From Cadophora sp. MPI-SDFR-AT-0126 (Eukaryota; Ascomycota; Leotiomycetes; Helotiales; Ploettnerulaceae), in assembly GCA_020747065.1 (NCBI GenBank), contig JAGMVK010000006.1:186001-250000 (forward strand): a DNA stretch of 64,000 bases. Direction: 5' to 3'. Shown in pieces: positions 10,436-23,063 of this stretch. The position numbers and the translations under genes are program-made. The notes beneath the pieces are model-generated. The model saw only the letters and a list, made by a program, of their open reading frames with translations. It did no database searches and was not told the DNA's origin. The number at the start of each line of letters is the position of its first letter. Positions within the stretch are counted from its first letter, which is position 1.

Positions 10436-12864
10436 ATGGTTCGCATCTGGATTCAAGCATTATTGAGTTGGCTTCCAGTATTGACTCCTCTCGTGGATAC
10501 AGCGACTGCAGAGCCTCGTGAGTCTCCTTGAGCGTGGCATGTATGTCGTATGATACTAATACGAAGCAGTCGTACCCTTTGTGTATGATGACATTCCATT
10601 GGGGTCCATTATGCCGAACGGATGGTTGCGACAGGAGTTGGAGACAGAGGCTACTGGACTTGCCGGGCATTTGTATGATTTCTGGAACTATGTTCATCGC
10701 TCAAGTTGGCTTGGTGGCAATCAAGAATATAGCGGGCTGAATGAGGCTTTTCCATACTGGCTCAACGGCCTGGTACCTCTGGCCTACGTGCTCGATGACC
10801 CGCGTTTGAAGGGGCAGGTGCATGAGGCCATGGACTATCTCATGGTTTGTCAAATCCATCTATCGGTAGGCACCCGACTAACGAGATGAAAAGAAAAACA
10901 TGGTCAAACAGGATGGCTGGATTGGTCCAGAAGCAGACGGTCCCGGAGGCGGCTACCGCATGATTTGGGCCCGAAGTCTCGTCTTCTTCGCATGGACTAA
11001 TCTAGCTGATGCAAACAAAACCTGGGAGCAACCGATCGTTGAAGCTATGCACAAGTTCAATAATCTTCAAGTTGCAGTGAGTGCACTACGAGTTGACGGA
11101 CAACCTTGTCAATGTTTCTGACCAACATAGATGTTAAGCAACAACTGCACCGGTGAGCAGCTCCAAGCAGCCAATACTGTGCTCAACGATGGTTACTATT
11201 TCTGGGGACGAGGGCGTGTCCAAGAGATGATTTACTCCCTCCAATGGCTATACGACAAGCACCCCCAAGGCAACGAAGCCAAGCTGTTGGAGGGCATGAA
11301 TCTTCTTCATGGCTGCGGCTGGAACTGGGAAGATTGGTTCGTTGAAGGGGTGTACCCGACTGGTGACGTTCGCGACTATCCGGACATCCCGTACCAGTTC
11401 GTCCACGGCGTCAATGTCGGTGAAGGTGCGTTGGTGAGCCCTAGTTATCCGCAGCACTGATACATCTTGCGCTGTAGGTCTCAAGGCTCCTGCGGTCATT
11501 CGTCGCTACACGTACAATGACAGTCTTGTACAGACAGCTAGAGACGGTGTAAGTTCCCAACGAACGTTTCCACAATGATACCGCGCTAATTGGGATCAGA
11601 GCAACTGGACATTCCAGTATCATGGATCTACCTATGGTTCGATCATTGCAGATGAGGGTCAAGTCGGGCTAGACCCGTGGTCAGGTTCCGAAACCTGCAC
11701 TGCTGTGGAAGTCATCTTTTCGCAGGCATACAACTACCGGGCGATCGGCGACAGTTCTTTTGCAGACTCGGCTGAGATGTCCACTTTCAATGCCTTGCCT
11801 GGAGCTATGACTGGTGACTGGTGGTCACATGTATACATGAGCGAAAGCAACCAACCGTTTTCCAAGAATCTAAGCGAGACGCCATTCTCGAACGTCAATA
11901 CTGTTGGTCAAACCTACGTAAGTCTGGCGAATGATTATGCGTACGAGTCCTCACAGCATTCGCTGACTACAAGTCACAGGGATTGGAGCCAGACTATCCA
12001 TGCTGCACCGTCAATCACCCACAAGGCTTACCAAAGTTTTTGCAGTCTACATTCGTTACCGCTGGGAATGATGGTATAGTACACGCACTATTGAGTCCAG
12101 CCACGGTGCAGACTACACTTAAGAACGGCGCTCAGGTTAAGGTGGAGTGCCAGACCAACTATCCTTTCGAAGATGTGCTTTTTTACGACATCACAACCGA
12201 TAAGCCTATCACCTTCAAGGTCCGTGTTCCCGAATGGGCAACATCTGCACAGCTCGCGAGTGCAGGCGACAGTACAACGGATGTGTCGTCTGGCCAGCTC
12301 AAAATGGCGATTCCCGCGGGCTCAACTCGCCTTATGTACACGCTTGGTGCCGACATACGAACCACAGCCCGAGAACATGATACTATCGCCGTCCTTCGCG
12401 GGCAACTTGTCTACGCTCTGCAGATTGACGCAGGAGTGACTTCTACGGGACCACATAATTACCGCACGGGCGAACTTTACCCGGACGGATACGCTCCAGC
12501 TCAGTCCCGGGATTACACGATGCTCAACCAGACAGAGTGGGCCGTTGCTATCGATCCATCGACATTAAAATTTGTACAAGCGAACCCTTCCAACTATACT
12601 CTCAACAGCGATCCCAAAGATATGCCCGGACCAATCTTTGCTCCTGGAGCGCCTCCTACCTCTATGACTGTTCAGGCTTGTGCGATCAATTGGCCACTAC
12701 TGGCACCTGGATCCATCCCAGTAGCTCCTCCTGTGGGGGCAGACCGAAAATGTCTGGGTGACCCTTTCGAGGCGAAGCTCGTCCCATATGGAAGTGCCAA
12801 AATCCGAATGACTGAGCTCCCCACGTTGAAGATACGCGCGCCCTGGGCCATCTCCAAGTCGTGA
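10436..12864 (+). CDS. Secreted GH127-type (DUF1680) beta-L-arabinofuranosidase-like protein
   Basis: Seven exons (10436-10517, 10570-10844, 10894-11076, 11131-11425, 11478-11548, 11600-11917, 11980-12864) join to 702 aa; all six introns are 49-62 nt GT-AG. The N-terminus is a signal peptide (MVRIWIQALLSWLPVLTPLV, then DTATA). The DUF1680 hallmarks follow: IPLGSIMPNGWL, HRSSWLGGNQEYSGLNEAFPYW, GWIGPEADGPGG, and the signature YPCCTVNHPQG, whose paired Cys belong to the zinc/nucleophile site of GH127. A beta-sandwich C-terminal half follows. GH127 enzymes release beta-L-arabinofuranose from plant glycoproteins and related glycans, so a role in plant-wall or exudate breakdown is plausible. The second intron's acceptor is the least certain boundary. 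Confidence 0.85.
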
Positions 12865-13614
12865 TTGCTGGAAGCAACGGCTACGTCAAGAAGACCTAAC
12901 CGAGTGATATCGAGTAATATGAGTAGTTGATGAATATCACATGGCACGGATGATGTAGTCCCATCAGTAGCTTCAAGTGCGGCTTCATGTAGTGCTGCTC
13001 TATGTACTCGTCCTGTGTCGTAAACACTCAGCACTTCTATAATTGGTAATTGACTATTTTGGTAGCAGCTCACCACTTGTGATGCGACCATATCGTGTGT
13101 CATCCACCGCTGAAAGTTTCAATCGGCTCGTGTTGCAGATGTCGGTGCGGAATAACTTTGTCATTGTGTTCTTGGCGGAAGGATCTGTACTCTGTGAGAC
13201 TAATGACACTTATTCGTGCGAGGCAAAGACCTGCTTGTAGCGGCGTGCAAAGAAGTCTTAGAAACGGGCAATTTGTTTATGCTGCTTTAGTGGCAAGATT
13301 CCCATCCCCAGATTTTCCATAACAATTTGTTGAGATTAAAGGCCCTCGAAACGTGACTATTCAACTCCAAGTTTCAGGACTTTGCTTGTGGATATTAGGG
13401 TGCTATCCACGAAATTTCGCTTTAACTTGCACTTAAGTTATGCGGCGAAAGAAGGGAAGCAAATTGATGCAACTCAACTGAAGTGAAGAACCAGAATTTC
13501 GTGCATAATAAGAAATCACTTACCCTCTGCTAGTTCCCACAAGTCCGCCATATTACCACCGAATGAGACGCTTCCGATTTAGGAAGGAGAAAGGCAGTAC
13601 AGTTTCATCCAGAG
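12865..13614. other. Intergenic between convergent genes
   Basis: 3' flanks of the GH127 and DUF7702 genes. Short frames only; nothing recognised. Confidence 0.5.
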
Positions 13615-14718
13615 CTACAGCTTATCAAATACAATCGTGGAAGCAATCCTCGTCAACGGCGGCAAATACTCGCTCGTCACAATACCCAGATACATCTCAC
13701 CAGCTATGTTCTCTTTAGCCCTGATCGGCACGAAACGTTCCTCTCTACTCTCTCCCAAATCTTCACCCATTCTTCCCTGAATACTAGCACTATCCACATC
13801 AGTATCATCCAGATCTGCATCTAATGTTGCATCAGTCGTTGAAATTGAGTCTTTCTCCACGTCCACTACTTTCCAAGGCTTGACGAGCACGATTTTCGTT
13901 TTGCTATGTTCTTGCTTTTGCTTCTGCTTCTGCTTTTGTTTTGTTGCTCTAGATTGAGAAGGGAGCTTGACACGGCGAGGGAGGACGATGCCGAGGATAG
14001 AGTAGATGATCGTGACTATCATCTCAGGTAGTATTGACATACAGCCTTGTAGCAGCACACTGCCCTGCAAGATTGCAAAATTCGGATCTGGTGCCCAAGC
14101 TCCAAGGAACCCATATATAACTCTCGCAAAGATGAAAGGCAGGGACGCTGCCACGGCGTACAGAATGTATTGATCTGGTTCATCAAGTCGCGAGCGGATC
14201 TTGAAGAGCAGGGCTGTGAGGACTGTCGTTGCGATTGACACGACTAAGAAGAGAACCACGCCGATTCTGGACGTAATTGGAACTTTTGAAATTCTCGCCG
14301 CGCCGATGCCAGCACCATATTCGATCGCACCTTCATCACACAGAACGAGCGCTGCCATGACTGGAATGCGGAGGACGACAAGATGCACGGGTTTCATCAT
14401 CGTGGGGTAGATCTTTACCATCCCAAACCGAACTCTGTAAACCAATCCCAAAGCTGCAAGCAACAATGGAGAAACACCCGTGAAAGACAATACCAGAGCT
14501 GCTGTGTTGAGAATACCAGCTTCCATGGGAGAAGCGTGGATTGAAGCAAGATGTAGGGCCGCGCCTGAGATGCGGATGAGGGAGAAGAAGATGAGGAATA
14601 TGAAGCCTGTATTGGGACTGAAGCCATGGCGGAGGCAAAGGAAGATGCTGAAGAGTGTGGCGGAGGAGTAGAATACGATTGTGGCGATGGAGAGGAAGGA
14701 GAGACTCGTGAACTGCAT
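13615..14718 (-). CDS. DUF7702 seven-TM-type membrane protein
   Basis: Single-exon 367-aa protein. About seven hydrophobic segments fill residues 1-245, starting LSFLSIATIVFYSSATLF. The pattern RHGFSPNTGFIFLIFFSLIR followed by ISGAALHLAS is typical of fungal DUF7702 proteins. The C-terminal ~120 residues are hydrophilic and include a Lys/Gln run (KQKQKQKQKQ), an acidic patch (DATLDADLDDTDVD) and ERFVP near the end, presumably cytosolic. The biochemical role of the family is unknown. Its 5' end lies about 450 bp from a pogo-like insertion, which may have moved or split its promoter. Confidence 0.75.
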   Translation of the reverse strand: MQFTSLSFLSIATIVFYSSATLFSIFLCLRHGFSPNTGFIFLIFFSLIRISGAALHLASIHASPMEAGILNTAALVLSFTGVSPLLLAALGLVYRVRFGMVKIYPTMMKPVHLVVLRIPVMAALVLCDEGAIEYGAGIGAARISKVPITSRIGVVLFLVVSIATTVLTALLFKIRSRLDEPDQYILYAVAASLPFIFARVIYGFLGAWAPDPNFAILQGSVLLQGCMSILPEMIVTIIYSILGIVLPRRVKLPSQSRATKQKQKQKQKQEHSKTKIVLVKPWKVVDVEKDSISTTDATLDADLDDTDVDSASIQGRMGEDLGESREERFVPIRAKENIAGEMYLGIVTSEYLPPLTRIASTIVFDKL

Positions 14719-15167
14719 CGCCAGAGTAAAGGGTGGGCCGGATCACCACGCATTCCTCTACCTCTGTCACTTCTTTCGTAGAGAGAAGTTCCTCACTGGG
14801 AGGTTGTGCTGGAGTTATGATGGATAAGCCTCCACTGCACTACACGGATGCGCATGGGGTGGAAGTCCGTCGGTTCATGCATTCCGAGTTTGACAGTATC
14901 GAGTCCGGTCCCGACTAACAGCCATCGTAGGATCTGACACTACCGCTACCCAAGTAAACGATGCGCATTGCACAATCTGATGTTTTCTGGAAGATGGTGT
15001 GTGGTAATGTGAGACCTGGGTTGAGCGAGATGGATGGGTTTGGCGGGGTGCTTTGACAGGGGCGTGCATGGTTTGTTGGTCTGAGGGTTGAAGGCTAGCC
15101 GAATTTGTTGACTAGTAGCCGAGAGAAACAATCGTTGTTTCCCAGTAGTTTGGTCATCTGCAAGATA
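14719..15167. promoter_or_regulatory. Probable DUF7702 promoter, interrupted by transposon downstream
   Basis: Upstream flank of the DUF7702 gene, ending at the TA target site of the pogo-like element (15168-15169). No gene recognised. Assignment as promoter is positional only. Confidence 0.35.
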
Positions 15168-15169
15168 TA

Positions 15170-17593
15170 CTAGTCGGTCCACCTTCTGTGGCTCGGGGCT
15201 CGCTTACAGTCGGGGAAAGCAAATGTCACAGGAAAGCAAAAGTGTCACAACTCAGATACGCGAAGCGCGTTTTCCCACCAAAAACACTACTTTTTGAATC
15301 GCGATTGTGATCCACCACTGACTAATTTTCATTTCGATTTACGATCGTTCAAATGCCCTTACCTGGAAATTACTTTGGCAAGTACGCCACGAAGTCAGAC
15401 TATAATATAGCCTTCACAGAGGCTCGGAAATAGGCTCTTGAGCACTTAACGGAATCGTCGAAGACTGCGGCGCGAATATATAGTGTTTCTGAGTCTACTT
15501 TACGTCAATCTATCTGTAGGGCAAGGAGGAAGAAGGCTCAGGGAGGTATAAGGATCGCAGATTCGCTAGGAAGTGGTGGCTATAATAAGGTGTTATCGCC
15601 GGTGCAAGAGACGGCGGTTATTTAATATTGCCACGAGCAATGGGAGTTAGGTCTTGGAGCTACGCATGCAATGGTTAAATCAGTAATTACTCATCTTTTG
15701 GCAGTAAGAGCTTCTCCTTACTTCCGTGAACCTCTGCTGATATTGTATAGTCTCAGAATCCTCCAAAATCAGCTCCCTCCGATCGGTGGTACATAACTTA
15801 GTTGAATAAGAACGTATAACTCCACACGCTGAAGACGAAGCCTATGGAGGTTATACGTCTAGAATCGCATACTGAAGAAGAGATTAAGGCTTGGTTTGAG
15901 GCTCTAGGGAAAGAGATGCGGAGGCTACATATTAATTCAGGAAAGAAGGTCTTGAATATGGACGAATCAGGTGTACGAGTTGGTTGCCCCTCCGTAGAGA
16001 AGGTCGTTGTACCTGTAGCTGTTACGGAGCTATATACTGTAACTCAGGGAAGCCGTAAAACCGTTACGGTCACGGAAACTGTACGTAGAGATGGCCAGAA
16101 ACCTTTGCCACCTTTTATAATCTGCCCTAGAGAACATATCATGCAAAATTAGGTGTCTCCAAACCTCACAGGTAAAGAGACAATCGTCTGTTCTTCAAGT
16201 GGCTACGTCAATAACGACGTAATCATGAAATATGGCTATCACTTGATCAAGTACTCGCATGCCGGTCCAAATAAGCTGTAGAAGCTCTTGCTCTTAGACG
16301 GCCACGAATCTCACTTCTTTTTGCCCTTTCAACTGCTCTTAAAAGAGAATCATATTCTTCCTTAGTACTTTCCAAGCCACCTAACGCATGCTCTCCAACC
16401 TCTAGATGTCAGTATATTTAGACTATGGAAACACTACTACTCTCTTGCCGTTAATTCGGCGTTGCGTAGCTTAGATCTTGAATATACAATCACGTCTTTC
16501 TTTAGAGACTTGTCCCGGATCAGAGAAGAAACGCTAGTTTCCTATACTATTTACAACGCTTTTAAAGAGTCCGGAATCTGGCTGTTAAGCTGTAAAACCG
16601 GCCTCACGAGAGTACGGTCTTTCAGTAAAGGAAACCTTTCTACGGAGCCTGAGCTTCCTTTAAACACTGCCTCTGAAAAGGTTTGGAAGACGAAAGCAGC
16701 AATTGAGTCGTTTATTGGTAGAGATCCGACGACATTCTCTGATATTACTGTAGAGGTCTTTAAAGAGGTAATGAAGGAGACGGCGGTATAACTCCAGAAG
16801 GCTTATTTGACGACTACAGAGCACGCTCTCTTGTAACAAAAGCTACAGGAAAGTGCTAGACGGAAGAAGACTTCTCGGCGTATAATTAAGAGTAATAGTA
16901 GAGGTTCTGCACCTACAGTTACTGAGTTACGAGTATAGATCTCTGTAAAGGTAGAAGCTGAACGAATGGAAGAGCTTAAGAGAGCTACGAGACTACTTTC
17001 CCAGGCTATTGGAAAATATAAGGAGTCTCTAAGAGTAGCGGGAGTTGCGGCTAGGAAGATTAATAAGGTAAGAAAGCAAAGGATATAGGAACTAGTTCGT
17101 GTAAGAGAGGTTATTCTACCTGATTCTAAGCTTTTGATACGAGAGAGAGAACCAGATAAAAAGCCTAATGCTGTAGAGGCTGTACTTCTAACTGAAGAGG
17201 GTCACCCAGGCCTATTAGCGTCTAAATTGTAATATTAAGTGGAGCTTGATAACGACGAAGAAGTAGAGATATATACGTAATCAAGTGGAGAGAAGGCTTG
17301 TACTTAATACGCTGAGTACGTCGATTCTTCGCCGGTAGGCTCAGAATACGCCGAAAGCTCTGGAGAAGAGGATAAGGAGGACTTATTTATTACAGGAACC
17401 GACTATGTAAAATTAGGGATTTGATGTGGAGTTTTACATTTGAATAATTGTTGCCGGTGACTTGGTTTTAGTGGGGTTTACATTAAAAATAAATCGCCGA
17501 TGTTAACCCGAGCTGTGACACTTTTGCTTTCCTGTGACATTTGCTTTCCCCGACTGTAAGCGAGCCCCGAGCCACAGAAGGTGGACCGACTAG
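15170..17593 (+). mobile_element. Pogo/Fot-like DNA transposon with perfect 80-bp TIRs, transposase dead
   Basis: Ends 15170-15249 and 17514-17593 are identical 80-bp inverted repeats beginning CTAGTCGGTCCACCTTCTGT, flanked by TA (15168-15169 and 17594-17595). The element is 2,424 bp. A plus-strand transposase starts at 15354 (MPLPGNYFGKYATKSD, an HTH-psq-like start) and runs through the DDE core: MDESG, LLLDGHESH and LQPLDVSIFR carry all three acidic positions. Many in-frame TAG/TAA codons break it, each explicable as CAG, CAA or TGG changed by one transition. An intact TIR pair around a RIP-like coding region suggests a fairly recent insertion that could still be moved in trans. Confidence 0.9.
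15354..16791 (+). pseudogene. Transposase remnant inside the pogo-like element
   Basis: Open pieces at 15844-16152 and 16462-16791 lie in the same translational phase as the 5' part and are separated by amber/ochre codons, not frameshifts. The catalytic motifs DES, DGH and LD are retained, in contrast to the copy at the window's left end. A basic tail continues past 16791 with further stops to about 17400. Confidence 0.8.
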
Positions 17594-17595
17594 TA

Positions 17596-18012
17596 AACGG
17601 TAGAGATCTAGAATGTGCTAAATTGAGATAGGGCTGAGAATTGGGCTGTACCTGGGGTTGGAAGTCGTTCGCTCCTGAAGCTTATCACATAGTCGGAAAG
17701 GAAATGGCCGATAACTTTGCGCAAAACAGCTTCACCAAGGATAGTTCAAGAATTGAAACATGAAGACAGTGTGATGTGAAGCTCGAGAATTGAAAATTGA
17801 AAGGAATTTGAGATGGAATATTTGACATTTCATTCCCCCCAAGCATCTCAAAATTCGACAAACACCAACCATGCAAGGAAACACAATCTCGCGAATCATC
17901 GTCGGAGTGTATTCTGACATAAAGAACAAAGTCTATACGAGTGCTAATCGCAGTCATGTATTTCACGCAAAGGACAAATCAAACCTGTAAGTGTACATCT
18001 CGACCTATTCCA
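17596..18012. other. Intergenic, downstream of GH72 gene
   Basis: 3' flank of the GH72 gene and right flank of the transposon. No gene recognised. Confidence 0.5.
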
Positions 18013-19502
18013 TTACAACACTAATCCCATTCCAGCCAGGACACCACCGACAGTAACGAAGACGGGAATTGTGAGCATCATCATGAACGGCGGGATGACA
18101 ACGTTGTCAGCGGCAGAGGAAGAAGTGGCTGAACCGCTCGTGGTGCCGGAACCATTGCCGCTGTTGCTTGCTGCCGAACCATCCATCTCGACCATACCAG
18201 CTGAGTACGATTCTCCTCCGTATTGACTGGGAGTCACATCGTCGCCAAGTCCAGGTCCCTTTCCAGCACCATCCTCCATGAACTTCTGGGCGAGAGCAGG
18301 CATAGCCGGGATCAAATCGTCGGTGACTTCCCAGTCGTCGCTGGCAGGTGGGCATTCGGAAGCGGTGGTGGTGGCGGAGTATCCTCCGTCGCCGCTTGGG
18401 TTCGGGGTCTTCTTGTATGCGGCTTCGAGACGAGTGAAGTCTGCGTTAGGAGCGACGTTTCCGTTGGTTGTGGAGACCAGTCCGTAGCCATTGGCCTCGG
18501 TGGTGTACTCGTATGCGAGACCTCCGGAGTAGACGGATGTCATGTTGGTGCTGTACAGAGCTGCGACTTCGTTCCAGTCACGTCTGTTTGTGATGCAACC
18601 GAATTCGGCCATGCTGAGTGACATTAGCAGATTTTTACTCGTAAAATCACGAAAGGCTTACAAAATCGGAACTCCATAACCAGTGTATCGCTCAACCTTC
18701 TTGTCCCATCCAGCTCCAGTGAAAGTGTTTGGGTCGCACCAAGAGTAATCGTTCAAAGCAAAGAAATCTCCTCGGACGCCATCAGGTCCACAGTCAAAGT
18801 AAGCAAGCTGTTGGTCGACATTCTCGGCGACATCTGCAGCAGCATAGCCGACCGGGATGTTTCTGTAATCTCTGGCCGAGATATACGCCTTCATGTCTCG
18901 TTGCAGCGCCTTGATATATGGAGCCGCAATAGTGTTGTTGCGCTCATTGATGACTTCATTTCCGTTGATGATAAGGAGCAAGTTCGAGTACTTGGCGAAT
19001 GCATCGATGGTCGCGAAGATACTTTGGAGGTAATTCTCGTTGTAGGATTGGTAGAGGGTCTGGTTGTTCTGGCGGTTGAGGGAGAACTCGGGTGTGTTAG
19101 CGTCCAAAGCGAGGTAGATGCCTGCGTCTGCCAAGAGCTTCATGCCTTCGTCGTGGGAGACGGAGTTGTCAACTGTGTATACACGAATGGTGTTGATGCC
19201 GAGTTTCTTGAAGTTGGCTACATCGCGTCTGAGGTTGGGGATGTTGATGAGAGGATCTGCTGCGTCGGCTGCTCCGCCAGGTCTGGATGATGGTCAGTAT
19301 GGATTGCTGGGGGTAACTCTGGTTGAACGAACTGGTAAGCGACACCACGGACGTAAAACCTCTCATCTCCAGCGAAGAAAGCATTTCCCTTCACTGTCAC
19401 TGTTGGGAGAGCACCCGAGGAAGTCTGTCGCTTCTCGAGGTTGACAGTGGGAGTAGCAATTGCAATCGCAGCAAGCGACGCCACAACAGCTGTGATCTTC
19501 AT
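18013..19502 (-). CDS. GPI-anchored GH72 beta-1,3-glucanosyltransferase (Gel/Gas type)
   Basis: Three exons (19333-19502, 18662-19282, 18013-18613), introns 19283-19332 and 18614-18661, 463 aa. It has a signal peptide (MKITAVVASLAAIAIATP), then the GH72 domain starting FAGDERFYVRGVAYQPGG. The acid/base Glu is in LLIINGNEVINE. The nucleophile Glu is in FMAEFGCITNRR, formed across intron 2. The C-terminus has a Ser/Gly-rich stretch and a hydrophobic tail (VIPPFMMMLTIPVFVTVGGV) fitting GPI attachment. No Cys-rich CBM43/X8 module is present, so it belongs to the Gel subtype lacking it. Such enzymes elongate and remodel beta-1,3-glucan in the cell wall. The first intron's donor (GTTCGT) is unusual but keeps the frame. 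Confidence 0.9.
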
Positions 19503-21130
19503 TTTGATAAGACGTGAGATAAATCCAATCGGGGGAAGTAATTAAAAGGGGGGAGGAAAAGAGTACGGTAAGAGGAGAAAAATGCCGGAACTACTCTCTG
19601 AACGAGTGAAGAGAAGTTCGATCCGGTTACAGTTTGAAAGATGGGCGTTTGATGAAGAGGCGAAGAAGTCAACTGAAATGATCACATCAAACAAACAAGA
19701 GAAAGAAGAGAGGGAAAAGGAAAAACCTAGCTGGGCCGGACACGAGCTGATATGGTTCAGTCCAAGAGAACCCAAGAGCCTCCAAGAGTCCATGATATCC
19801 ATAATCCAAGAAATCCCCGTGTCGCGATAATTTCATCGGGCTGTTTGCTTGCAGCGAGACTGTGTCTTGGAGGCTCTTGGAGACTTCTTGGAGTTGATGA
19901 AGTTGAGTGCTGGCCTTGCTGGGGAACTTGCTCCGCCCCCTTTGGCGGCTGCTCGCCATGCCACCAAGGCCCTTGGCTGCCGGGCACTCACCCAACCACT
20001 GCGCGTAAGTTTCACCCACTAATTACCGCGGGCGATCCCTCACTGGCCTGCCTACCGAGACGTATTTCTTGGGAGTTACAGCGCTCTTTATCCACTGCGC
20101 TTGGCTGCTCTGGCGCTGACGAATGTAGGAATTTCGATTTTCAGGGGCTGGATTGCCAAGTATGGAAGAGGGGAGGCGAGCGCTTGAAATAGGAGGCAAT
20201 GGCCACAACAGACCAGCATCCGAGAAGACGAGATGGCAGGTAAAACTACCAAGAAATACAAAGCAGAGCCGCCGACCAGTCTGTATTGATCATTGTCTCT
20301 TGGGATTCCATGGCGATTGTGGCAACTTATCGACAGTAGTAGTGCGAGACAGTACAGTGTCAAGGAAGGCGGAAAATGGCGGGTTGGCATATTTTGATTG
20401 GAATGAGATCGGATCGACGAACTCAAAATGCGAGAAGTATTTTTTTATCTTCCATGCCACCTGATTGAAACGTGGCAGGCATATTTCAAGTTTTTTAATT
20501 CAACAGCATCCAGAACGTTTCTTTCCACGGCTATATACGACAAATATATTTCACTTGTTATATCACAAGCTCATGGACACTTTTGTAACGGTTCAGGAAT
20601 TCGCGGTCTTCCCCAACGGGCACAGTAAGTTAACAATCGAAGCTCAGAATTGACTTCAATATGGCTATCGAAGATCTTACATTACATCTGCATTTTTCAC
20701 AGAACACCACCATATAAACAACAACTGGATATTCTCATTTCTAATCCCGTTCCTATCCCTGTCCGGCTTCCGAGCCTCTCAATTACCCCCAAATCGCATC
20801 AGCCATCCACCGATTTGATACATCCTCTCCGCTTATTTCAGGTTTCATAGACACCAATCTCTCCTACAAGAGACAGAAAATTACCTTGTTATCATAATAT
20901 ACTGGCGATTTCTCGAGCGGGGCGAGCATGGGCTTTGGGGGGGTTGCCCCCACGGATTTCAAAAACGACAAAGCTAAGCTGGTATCAATGCGGGTATCAA
21001 ATTCTCGAATTACATCTATCAGACACCACCATACAAGCAGCAATTGGAATCCAATCACCGTCCGGAGTCACATACTCTTTCAACATCACCCCCTTCAGCC
21101 CTGGGTATCAACGCCATCAATTATCGCCAC
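19503..21130. other. Intergenic, about 1.6 kb
   Basis: No gene recognised. It contains a 15-bp perfect inverted repeat (19772-19786 against 19866-19880, CCAAGAGCCTCCAAG) that could form a hairpin with a 79-nt loop, in the GH72 upstream region. Open frames such as 19752-20192 have no family features. Confidence 0.45.
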
Positions 21131-23063
21131 CTACTCCGGCTTCTCAGGCTGCATCAACTCCTCATGCTGAGCATTTGGCCCCATCTGACTCTTATGTCCA
21201 TTCTCCTTCCTGAAGATATCACTCTCACTCACCGGCGAGAAGACCTTGCCCCACCGTCCACTCACAAAGTCCTTCGCGGTAACAACCACGCTCCTGAAAT
21301 TCTCCCTCACCAACTGTCCAGTCGGCTGGCTGAAGAGAATGTCGATCTCTTCGAGAGTTTTGTTCTTGGTTTCCGGCATAAATAGGAGTTGGTAGATCCA
21401 GCCTACGACGGCGATACCGCCGTAGAAACCGAGCGTGAGGCCGATGCGCGACATGGCTTCTTGCATCTGCGCGAAGAAGTAGGTCACGAGGAACGAACAC
21501 AGGAAGAGCGTCACGTCCGAGGTTTCCATACCGTAAGATCTGAGATACGTGGGGTACACTTCTGAGGGAATGACCCAAGTGAGGCAGGAGTAGGACCCAA
21601 AGAAGCCTTCGTAGATGATCAAGCCCGTGATGTAAGTCCCCTGCGCAGCGGGGATGTTGGAGATCGGGATGAGATAACTGCAGCCGATGATAAGGAGACC
21701 GATGAAGAAGCCTGGAAGCATGGCACAGGCCCAGAAACGGCGTCCGAACTTCTCCATGTAGAAGATGGCGGGGATGGTGCCAAGAAGTAGGGAGCCGCCA
21801 CCAACGAGAGACATGAAGACGGCTTCTTTGTCGTCGAAACCAACCTGTTGCATCAGTGTCGCCATATAATACTGGATTGCGTTTATGCCCGTGAATTGCC
21901 CAAGGAATACCATAATGTTAGCGTAGATTATGGAGCGTCTTGCTCTGGGAACGGTGAAGAAATCCATCCAGACGAAACGCTTGTGGACGCCTTGTTCTCG
22001 AAGCGTGAACTCCTCCTGGACAGAGTGTTTCATGACAAAGAACTCCTTTCTGGCGTCTGCGTCTGTTCCTCGTATTTGCTTCCAGACGTGCCATGCTTCA
22101 ACGGTTCTGCCTTTGTGCATGAGGAATCGAGGGGATTCTGGCATGAAGAGGATGCCGACAAACATAATGGTTGAGAAGACCAGGGATGAGCCGAGCATGT
22201 ATCTCCAGCTTCCAGACTTGACATTGACGAAGATGGCAGCGATGACATATCCAAGGACTTCTCCAAGCGCAATCATAAACTGGTACAGCGAGACCAAGTT
22301 TCCACGATATTCTCTGGAGACAGATTCGGCGACATAGACGGGGACAGTTCCACCTTCCAGACCAACGCCGAGACCAAGGATGATTCGACCTGATAGCATC
22401 ATGCCGTAATCGATTCCTCCTGCACAGAGAGCTGCTCCGATGGTGTAGAGAACAAGGGAGACGATGATAGCCATTCGACGACCGACTGCTTCGTTTAAGG
22501 GGCCGAGCATGAGTGCACCGCCCACCGCACCGAGAGGGACACCGGAACTGACGAGGGAGACTTGGTGGGTGTTGAGGTCCAGGGCTGGGTATTTTAGCTG
22601 TTTGTTCTCTAGAGATGGGGTTACATCAGGCTTACATTTTGGCATGTAGAGATTGGCACCACTGATCAGAGATTGGTCCACACCGGAAAGAAGACCACCC
22701 ATGGATGCGAAGCCTATAAAATCAACATCACCGCTGTCCATTCCTTATGATATGAGAACTCTTACCAACAAGCAACCAAGTAAAGTGCCTGGGATCCTTG
22801 AGCCTCAACTGCGGCTTGAACCAGGTCGACTTGATATTCATATTCTGCAACTCTGCATCAATCTCATCGATCTCACGATCAATGGATTCCACATCGCCAG
22901 CAGCAGCCATCTGGATAGCTTCCCATTCCGAAACATTGCGACGATTGGGTGGACGTTCTGGAGCTGCGATATTCTTCTCGTCGACTACCTTGGGTGGTAC
23001 ACCTGCATCGCTGTGCTCGGTTGAGCTGATGGCATCTGATTCCGAGAGTTTGGGGTCCGCCAT
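21131..23063 (-). CDS. MFS sugar/polyol porter
   Basis: Two exons (22766-23063 and 21131-22713; intron 22714-22765) give 626 aa. A hydrophilic N-terminal extension of about 90 residues precedes a 12-helix MFS domain. Sugar-porter signatures are present: GRRMAIIVSLV in the loop after TM2, PESPRFLMHKGR after TM6, QFTGINAIQYY in TM7 and PETKNKTLEEID after TM12. Proteins of this subfamily with long N-termini include sugar, inositol and quinate-type proton symporters; the substrate is not readable here. The C-terminal 70 residues are cytosolic. It may work with the extracellular glycosidases in this window, but no shared regulation is visible. Confidence 0.88.

Noticed and set aside
10518..11979. 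Repeated frame changes in the GH127 gene
   Set aside because: All six are resolved by 49-62-nt GT-AG introns with consistent phases; no real frameshift.
19772..19880. 15-bp inverted repeat as a terminator or riboswitch-like hairpin
   Set aside because: 79-nt loop, no conserved context, and intrinsic terminators are not expected in a fungal nuclear gene.
19752..20192. 146-aa plus-strand ORF upstream of the GH72 gene
   Set aside because: Pro/Cys/Trp-rich random-looking sequence with no family resemblance.
20660..21060. A possible diverged direct repeat (ACACCACCATA plus CAA-TGGA shared near 20705 and 21023)
   Set aside because: Similarity covers about 35 nt at roughly 80 percent and has no clear ends; chance or an old relic.
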